64,000 nucleotides of DNA, from NCBI GenBank assembly GCA_023512835.1, contig CM042090.1, forward strand, positions 13,175,343 to 13,239,342, given 5' to 3'. The notes under the pieces were generated by a model. The model saw only the letters and a list, made by a program, of their open reading frames with translations, ran no database searches and was not told the origin of the DNA. Origin of the DNA: Taxillus chinensis. Taxonomy: Eukaryota; Streptophyta; Magnoliopsida; Santalales; Loranthaceae. A program made the translations under genes and the position numbers. Below are positions 51,201 through 60,500 of the stretch, one piece after another (within the stretch, counting starts at the first letter, position 1; each line of letters opens with the position of its first letter).

Positions 51201-54200
51201 ATTAACCTGATATTTGATGAACTGTCTCTTGTGTCAACTTGTTATGTGGTTAACTGTTTGTGCTTTAGTACCCTACTTGCTGAGTCTTTCTGATCCACTT
51301 GTCACTGCTGGGGTTGCTGTCGGGATGCTCTCTCCACATCTGCTATTGCCTTAACCATGACAAAACACAATCCCAATCTCTATGGCTGCTGTTGCCAACA
51401 ATTAAAACACATAACGCGAGTATCGGAGCGATACGTTCGTCTCTATTTGATGATTTTCGTTTTCAGTAAAATGAAAGTATTACATATCTCATGTTTTTTT
51501 AAAACAATCCATTCTCTTAATTTTTGAGCAATGCTTAAAGTTATTTGATCTCGGTCTCATATTCAAATTGCAGCAACTATATTTAAAAGAGCATAACAAA
51601 AGTTTTTTTTTTCCTGGTTCATATGTTGACTTTTTTCACTGGAAGGTAATAAGTTGTAATTAGTCAAAGATTGCTATTTGACTTTTAGTTGGCTTAATCT
51701 TGTTTTCTTTTTGCTCTAAGATGGCAAGAGAGATTCATGGAATTTTATATGGTAATGTCGATCCTGTTAGTGGAGGAACCTATCAAACAGGATCACCCAG
51801 TGAAGAATCCTTTTTGAGGGAAGTCATTACTCCCATTTATGAGGTGTTGCGCACGGTAACTATTCTATGATTATTCCTGCTTCTATAAACTGGTCAAAAT
51901 TATTTACAATTTTTGATGAATGTTGGTTTTACTTTTCATGGGAAAAGGAAGCTAGAAAAAACAGAGGAGGAAAAGCCAGCCATTCAATGTGGAGAAATTA
52001 TGATGATCTAAATGAGTACTTTTGGTAAGTAATTTTTTTGCTTCTAAATGCTGTGAGTTTACTGATTACTGATATATCTGTCCTTCAGGTCTAAAGAATG
52101 TTTTAGGTTGGGTTGGCCTATGGATCAGAAAGCAGATTTTTTTGTGCGGCCAGAAGAAAGACAGCGGATGAGTCAGGTATTTGTTAATATATATATATAT
52201 ATATGTATATTTATTTCTATTACTAAATGAAACTGTGTTCTTTTTTGAATTTGACGCGTTATTCACTATATGCAATAGTAACTTAATGTTGCCTTATGAT
52301 ATGCTGTGCTGCTATATATCTTTGTTTAGTGAATTGGATATTAGTTGAGTTATATAGGCTAGAGAGAATGTAGAGTTATCATGCGCTCAAACGCCGATGT
52401 ATATCATCATCTCGTCTAATGAATATTTGTTGAGTTATACAGAGGAGGGAATTGAGAAACTTCTAAATTTTTATAGGTTATTTCCAATATGTTGTTGGTC
52501 AACAATATATGAGAATATGTTGAGCCCTCCCAACATATGGTTTGTTTTGCTTGTACATAAGAATAATATGGTGCAATTGAAAAATTGTGTACTTTTTGTT
52601 ATCTGTGCAGATATATTTCTGAACAAGACAGGATTCCTAAAATGTGCGAACTAATATTTATGAGAAAACTCCCTAATACCAATTTCTTTTGTTTGTTGAA
52701 ACTATGCAAGCATTGCTTGTTGCGAATGTGTGAAATGGTTTGCCACAGTGCCCTTCCCCATGTATGGACATGAGTTTCACCCTCATATGTGCGTCATTTG
52801 GGTTTTTATGAAAATACGCCTTTCCACCATAACTCCAACCCTCTGTTGTCTGAGTTGCCATGTATGCATACATAATTTGATTAATGACTTCACTCTGATA
52901 TTAAATTCCATATGAATTTCAGAGAGCATACAAAGTTGCTACTGGAGAGAGAAAATCTAAAACCAATTTTGTTGAAGTTCGTACATTTTGGCATCTTTTT
53001 AGGAGTTTTGACAGAATGTGGATATTCTTTATTTTGTCCTTCCAGGTATATTTAATTTTTTCTGTGTATTAAACTTTTTCCCATCAGTTAATGGAAATAA
53101 TTCTCTTTTTTCTTTTGTTTCTAGGCTATGGTAATTGTTGCATGGAGTCCTTCTGGTTCACTAGCAGCTTTTTTTGACGAGGATGTCTTTAAAAGTGTAT
53201 TGAGCATCTTCATCACTTCTGCTTTCCTTAATTTTTTGCAAGGTGATTTCCATGGTTTTAATTGAATTGTATTCTCTTTTAAATTCATCCTGTTATTGTT
53301 GTAATTCGTAAATGCTTGCAGATTTGAAATGTAAGACAACCTTTCTTCATGTGTTGCTATTCTCTATATTCTCTATCTCAGAACAGAAGACAGTTTTTTT
53401 AAACTCTTTTTTAGCTCTCTGAATTTGTTGCACCAACTAATAGCACTAGAAGTGTTACTCTCTCCTATTTGAATCACAAATCTGTTTGTTACTTGTTTCT
53501 AATACGGTGTACTGTGCAATTTGCAGCTACGCTGGATATTATTCTAAGTTTTAGAGCATGGGGTAGCTTGAAACTTACCCAAATAATTCGATATCTCCTG
53601 AAGTTTGGCATTGCATCTGTTTGGGCTGTCGTGCTACCAATTGGCTATTCTAGCTCTGTCATCAATCCGACTGGACTAGTTAAATTTTTCAGCAACTGGG
53701 GAAGGAATTGGAAGAGCCAGTCATTTTATACATACTGTGTCGCAATATATTTTATACCCAACATAATTGCAGTGCTATTATTTTTTCTTCCAATTTTACG
53801 AAAAAACCTTGAGCGTTCAAACTGGCGGATACTTGTTTTTCTGATGTGGTGGGCTCAGGCAAGCACATAAAGTTGGTTAATTCTTACTCTTAGTAAGCTT
53901 CTTTTTATTCCCTTGTCATTATACTTTATGAGTATGTTGGAATCGTTGCAGCCAAAACTATATATTGGAAGAGGCATGCATGAGGACATGGTCTCACTTC
54001 TTAGGTAAAAAAAGCATTGTTGTTAGCTTGAACACTTTTTCACTTCGTGGACACTTATTCCTTCCACGATAGTGGTGATTTAATTCCATGATGGTTGGGG
54101 GGAAAAAGCCCTCAGACTCCGCTGTGCAATGGGGCCCTTGGATAAAATTCTGTTAGAAGTTAATCTTTGACTCTAAATTCTGTTGAATTCTTTTCTAATT

Positions 54201-54493
54201 TTATTTGTATTTGATTATAGTCTAATTCAATATGTATATGTCCTGTGCATGTGTTTGTGCATATATATTTTCAGATTGTTGATTAAAGAAAATAATGTTG
54301 AGGATGGTTCTGTGTAAAAATATATCATATTTTATTTGCGAATTATGATATCAACAAGAATAAAAGTGCCTTGACAGCTGTTCTTTCTTCATTTGGTTAA
54401 TATGTTTCTTTCATTTGAATAGGTATACCCTCTTTTGGTTCATTCTACTGGCCAGCAAATTGGCATTCAGTTACTATGTGGAGGTGACTAATC

Positions 54494-54529
<36 letters not shown>

Positions 54530-57500
54530 TAGATAAAAGGTATACAAATGTATTACTCAGGATGGGTAAATTAAAGTAGTCGATTTAAAACCATTTACAA
54601 AGCAATTGATATAAATGTAACTGATGATACCATATACTATGACAATTATCGAATCATTCTACACACAATGAGTAAGCTAGATGGGTATTAGTATTTAGTG
54701 TGATATTTTTTGGAGGTTTAATCTGCTACTGCAATTTAAGAATCTCTGTTGGATGGAATGAGCACCCAAATAGATGTTAAATACCAAATAAGTAAAGATA
54801 CCGTTTATGTTTTGTAGACTATATTTATAGGTTGTTTTAGGAGCTTATTTTGGTTTCTAAGCAAATCTTTTTATATACTGTTTATGATTATTAAGCAGTT
54901 TACTGTTGGGATGTTGCAATTTATAAATAGTTTAATGTTTGAATGCAATAATTTTTAAATAACTTATAAGCTGATGGATGTTTCTAATATCTTGATCCTT
55001 TACAAATAAATAAGTTTGCAATTATCAGAGACATTGAGGGGCACATTTTTCTTTCTAGGCTATGTATGCAAAAAAAAAAAACACAATCCCATATAAAAGT
55101 TTATTTTAGTTTTGGGGATATATATGAAGTCCTTTTGTAAGCATTCTTAGCGTGTAGTTTGAAATAGAGGTATATAAGAGATGAGAGAGAGTAAGGATGT
55201 TGCATTGATTCCCAAGTCACCAAAGGATAAAGGATCACAATTTGTTTTGAATTATCTTTCAATATAAATTTAAAGTAAATAAGAAGGCACAAATAATCAC
55301 TAGCATTGCTACATGATTTATACATATTGATTTCTCATGTGTATGGTGTTCAATTTTTTCTCCACTTCGCCAACCTCACTAATAGCCTTAGTTTCAAGGC
55401 TCCAACAAACATATGTTTTAATTGGAAAGAATTTTCAATCAATTAGTTGTCATATATATTGTAATCAATTAACTAATTGTCATATATTTTATAATTAGGT
55501 AGTTTTCTAAATAAATTTATTTCCTAGGTTAGGTCATCATAATTGTGTATTTATATATATATGTAATCTTTCATTTGATATGAATAATAAGAAAAATTTA
55601 TTTTTTCTTTCTTATTTTTAACTTGGTATTAACGTAAAACCCTAACCTTTGACTCTGTTAATGGTTGACTTATCCTTTGCCTACGTCAGAGGACTTCTCG
55701 TAGCCTCTGAACGTACGTCCAATAACAACGTTGGCCATTGCTGCTGTCTTCGTTGCCGTCGCCGCCGTCGTTACCTTAGACAAACACCATCGTCCTTCTC
55801 GTACCCACAATAGCGTATTCTTCACGCTGTGGGTCATGTCTCAATTGCCATTGCCACTCCTACGACTATCATCGTTGCTGTTGATGCCGTCCTACGCCAC
55901 CGATTGACGTGCTATCGGCCGAAGCAGTGATCGAAGACAAGTCTCGCTGTCTTTGCCGCCTCTCTCCTCCAGCACTGGCATCGCCGAACTTCATTGCCGC
56001 CGACGGACTTCACCATCCCTACTGCCAGATGCCACCAGACACTCCTACTGCAACAACTTCACCAAACGTTGTTGGTGTTGTTTGTGTAAGGTGGTCAGCA
56101 AGCGTCCTTTGGTCTCGTGTGGTGTTAACTGTGTGCCACGTGTGGCTTGGCATTTTTGGTATATGTGATTTCTTTGGGCGGGATTCACTAGTTTAGCGAG
56201 ATCAAATAGATTCAATGGTTGTATCCTCTTCTCATGTGACCCACATGTTTTAGATTGGTGCTTCTAAATCGGTTTTACTTTTCTCTACTAACAATAATTG
56301 GGTTATCGATTCTGGAGCCACCGATTATATGATTAGTAACTTCTCTTTAATTATTTCTCTTGGATCCTCACCTGTTAAATCTGTCCAAGTTGCTAATGGG
56401 ACTCTTATGCCTATTACTGGGGCTGGAGTTATCCCACTTTCACCTACTTTTTCCTTGTCGTTAGTTTTACTTGCTCCTAATCTTTCTAATAACCTTCTTT
56501 CCATTAGCCAAATTATCAAACATCTTAATTGTTCTGTAATTTTTTATTCTACTCATTGTGTGTTTTAGGACAATATCACGAAGTTGACAATTGGCATTGG
56601 AAGAGAGAGAGAGAGAGAGGAGATTTGTACTATTGCGAGGACTCAAAAGCATTGACAATTGAGCCTAGTTCGGGATTCCAAGTAAGACATGAGACTCGTG
56701 ATCACGAAAAAAATATTTTTATGGCATTATCGTTTAGGGCACCTCTCGTTTGTCAATCTAGAACGATTATTTCCTCAATTATTCAAATATATACCTGTTT
56801 CTAGTTTAAAATGTGAACAATGTATTTATGCTAAAAATCTTCGTGTTTCATTTAAAATCAGTGTTAATAAAAGGCCTATTCCTTTTTCTTGTGTTTATAT
56901 TGATGTTTGGGGTCTTTTTTCTATTCTTTCTGCTTCAGGACATAGATATTTTGTATCTTTTATTGATGACTGTACTAAGGTAAGGTTTATATATTTGATA
57001 AAATCTAAAAGTGATGTTATTCATGTTATTCCTCAATTATATATTGTTACCCAGTTTCAAACCCTAGTGTTTCATTCTGTCAATGGTCGTGAGTTTGTAA
57101 ATAATCCTTTGGATGACTTCTTTAGGCATCATGACATCGTTCATCAAACCACATGTGTTTACACTCCCCAACAAAATGGTATCGCAAAACGTAAAAATCG
57201 ACATCTCCTTGAGGTGGCTCGGGCTTTATGCTTTATTATAAAAGTTCCTAAACATTTTTGGGCAAATGCTATCATTATTGCTATTTATTTTATCAATTGA
57301 ATGCGTGCTCGTATCATTGACTATCAAATCTCTTTGGGGATGTTGTCTTGCTTCCACTACATTCCTTCTGCTCTTAACATTTGCCCTAAGGTTTTTGGTT
57401 GTGTGTGCTTTGTTCTTGTGTACTAACTCAATCGAGATAAACTTGACCTTCGTGTTCTCAAATATGTGTTTTTGGGTTACTCTGATTCTTAAAAGGGCTA

Positions 57501-60500
57501 TAAATGTTTTCATCCTCCTATGTAAATACTATGTGTCTATGGATGTTCAATTTTTTTAGCAAATCTCCTATTGTCCCTCTTCCGCGGGAGCTTCGTAGTA
57601 AGGAAAAGGACCAACTATGGTTAGATGAAAAAAAAGGTGTGGATTTTCGTGGAAAAGGAGGATTCTACTATTATAAGTAAGGAGGAGTCACCCCCTCGTT
57701 TAGGTTTTGGGGGGGGGGGGGGGGGGGGGTCATTACCTTTTCTTAATTCTAATCCTGTAATAGTTGAATCAAGTAAACATGAGACGCCAACTTGGATGTT
57801 TGACAAATATTATACCAGATGCGATGCTAATCTGAAGTCTGATTCTCCTCTCAATTACACTACCATGTCGTCAGAAGATTCTTTTGAAATTGATCATGCA
57901 GCACAAATTCCCAATAAGGTACTTGACTCTTCACCTATAGTTTCAAATTCCAATGATGTCTTATATTCTAACTCTACGGGTTTAGACAATCCTACAAAAC
58001 GAAGGTATCTTCTTCGTGATTGTAAAGAATCAGATAGATTGGGATTTTCAAAATCATCGTCTAATGTTGTTTATCCTGTTTCTGATTTCATCTCCTATCA
58101 TCACTTGTCTAAATCTTATTGTGCTTTTGCCCTTCAGTTGTCTTTTGTGTCTGTTCCTAATCATTTTCAGGAAGCTCTTGAAGATTTCAAATGGAAGTCT
58201 GCTATGGCAGAGGAAATGAAAACTCTTTTGAAGAATTTCACTTGGAAATTGGTTGAGTTACCTCGAGATAAGAAGATGGTGGGATGCAAATAGGTTTTTA
58301 CAGTGAAGTATAAGTTAGATGGGATAGTTGAAAGTTACAAGGCCAGATTAGTTGCCAAGGGTTACACTCAGACGTATGGGATTGACTACCAAGAAACCTT
58401 TGATTCTGTGGCTAAGATGACTACTGTTAGAGTTATTTTTTCTCTTGCATCTAACTTAGACGGGCCATTACGCCAGTTTGATGTGAAAAATTCCTTTCTC
58501 CAAGGTGATTTGATGGAAAAGATGTATATGGATCCTCCTCCTGGTTTTATATCAAAAGAAGCAAAGCTATGCAAACTGAAGAAGGCGTTATATGGATTAA
58601 AACAGTCACCAAGGGCTTGATTTGGCCGATTTTGCCACTCAATGCAGGTATATGGTTTCAAGCAGTCTTTAGTTGATTATACTTTTCTATAAAAGAGAAG
58701 GTGGTGATATTACATTGCTACTTGTTTATGTTGATGATATGATTGTTACATGTAATAACATATTTGAGATAGAAAAGCTTTGTTGTTATTTAATGAAGGA
58801 GTTTGAGATAAAAGACTTCATTTGATATGAGTAATAAGAAAGATTTATTTTTTCTCTTATTTTAATTGTTTTTTCTATTGTATCCTATGCTTGGTACTCC
58901 TTTTCCTGCTTTAGATTGAGATGCAATATTTTGGTGACTTAAAGTCTTAAACAACTTTTTTGGTGACATATGTTGGAAATTGGTTTGGATCTGAGTCATT
59001 AATGTGGGTGGATAGAAAGTCATCTTTTTGGTTTCCTAGACTATGTTATTACATTTTATTTATTATTTATAGCTATTATATTATTTCTTTGGTTCCTATA
59101 TTCAGTATTTATTATTTATATGTATGTATTTGAGTTTCTTAGTGTCTAAATTCATTTTAGAGTTAATTATTGTAAAATCAAAGGTTAATCTAAAGTGTAT
59201 ATATTTGTACAACCCGTGTATTTTCAATGTGAACGAAATATTCCTATTTCTTACATAACCCAAAGGAAGTCCACTTGTAAGTAGCCCATCAGGAATTATC
59301 ATATCTGAAAGAGACTTTAGGAAAGGGGATCCTATTTAAATGAAATGGAGATTTGATATTGAGACATACATTTGATGATTATGCATGATCCATTGTTGAC
59401 AGAAGGTTGACATTTGGACACTGCCCTTCTCAGTGGAAATTTAGTAACTTGAAGGAGTAACAAGAAATAGAATTCCGAGCAACGACTCATGTTTTTGGTC
59501 TTGTGCAAAAATAGAATTCCAAGCAACGGCTCATGTTTTTGGTGAATTACTTTAGATAAAAATTCTCTAGATAATTTGAAGATTTAGAGAGAAGGTCCAA
59601 TGAGGTCAAATATACCATATCTTTGTTTTATATTCTTTCCTTGTTTTATGACTTCAGTTGCCCTTTGTTATTGAGACCAGTTCCAAGTCCCCGAGATTCT
59701 CTGAGGTCCAATGTGAGGAAAGCTGAAAGAATGTGATGATGGGATCTTTGAATCAAATTCCTCCCCTAGAAAGGTTTGCACTCGCTGCTTGTGGACATAA
59801 AGTCAACAAAAGTGACAACAAAAAAAGAAAAAGGGGGCCCTGGTGTGAACACTGCTGCAAACCTGGGCACCTTAGGGATAACTGTTAGAAGATCATTTGA
59901 AAACCAGCAAATTGGTAGCGTTCTTGACCTGCACTTGGGACCCCTGAAAATAAAGCTTTCCATTGGGAGGCCAGTGTTTTCACGAAAGGGCAACTGAAAA
60001 TGTTGCAAGAAGTGATAAGCCAGAATTCAAATCCTCGTAGTTTCGCTGTTTCTGGAACTGGCTTGTTAGCACAAATGGTATATTTTCATATGCCCTTCTT
60101 AGTAAACAACTGTGTGTAGATGAAAGAAGGGCTTGTATGGTCTTAAACAATCACTACGTGCTTGGTTTGGCAGGTTTACAAAAGCTTTGTGGGCGTTGGG
60201 ATATAAATAAAGCCAAGGAGAGCGTATATTGTTTATCAAACACTTCTCCAAGGAGAGTTACTACTTTTGGTATATGTGGATGATATAATTGTGATTGGGA
60301 ATGATAACAAGGAGTAGGAATTCTTAAGCTGGCCAAGGAATTTGATATCAAAACATTGTGGAGGCTGAAATATTTTGTTGGGATTGAAGTGGCCCATTGT
60401 AAACATGGCATATTTATATCATAACAGAAGTATATTACAATTTTTTTTAGAGAAACTGATTAGACAACTTGTAAACTAGCTATTACTCCAATAAATTCAA

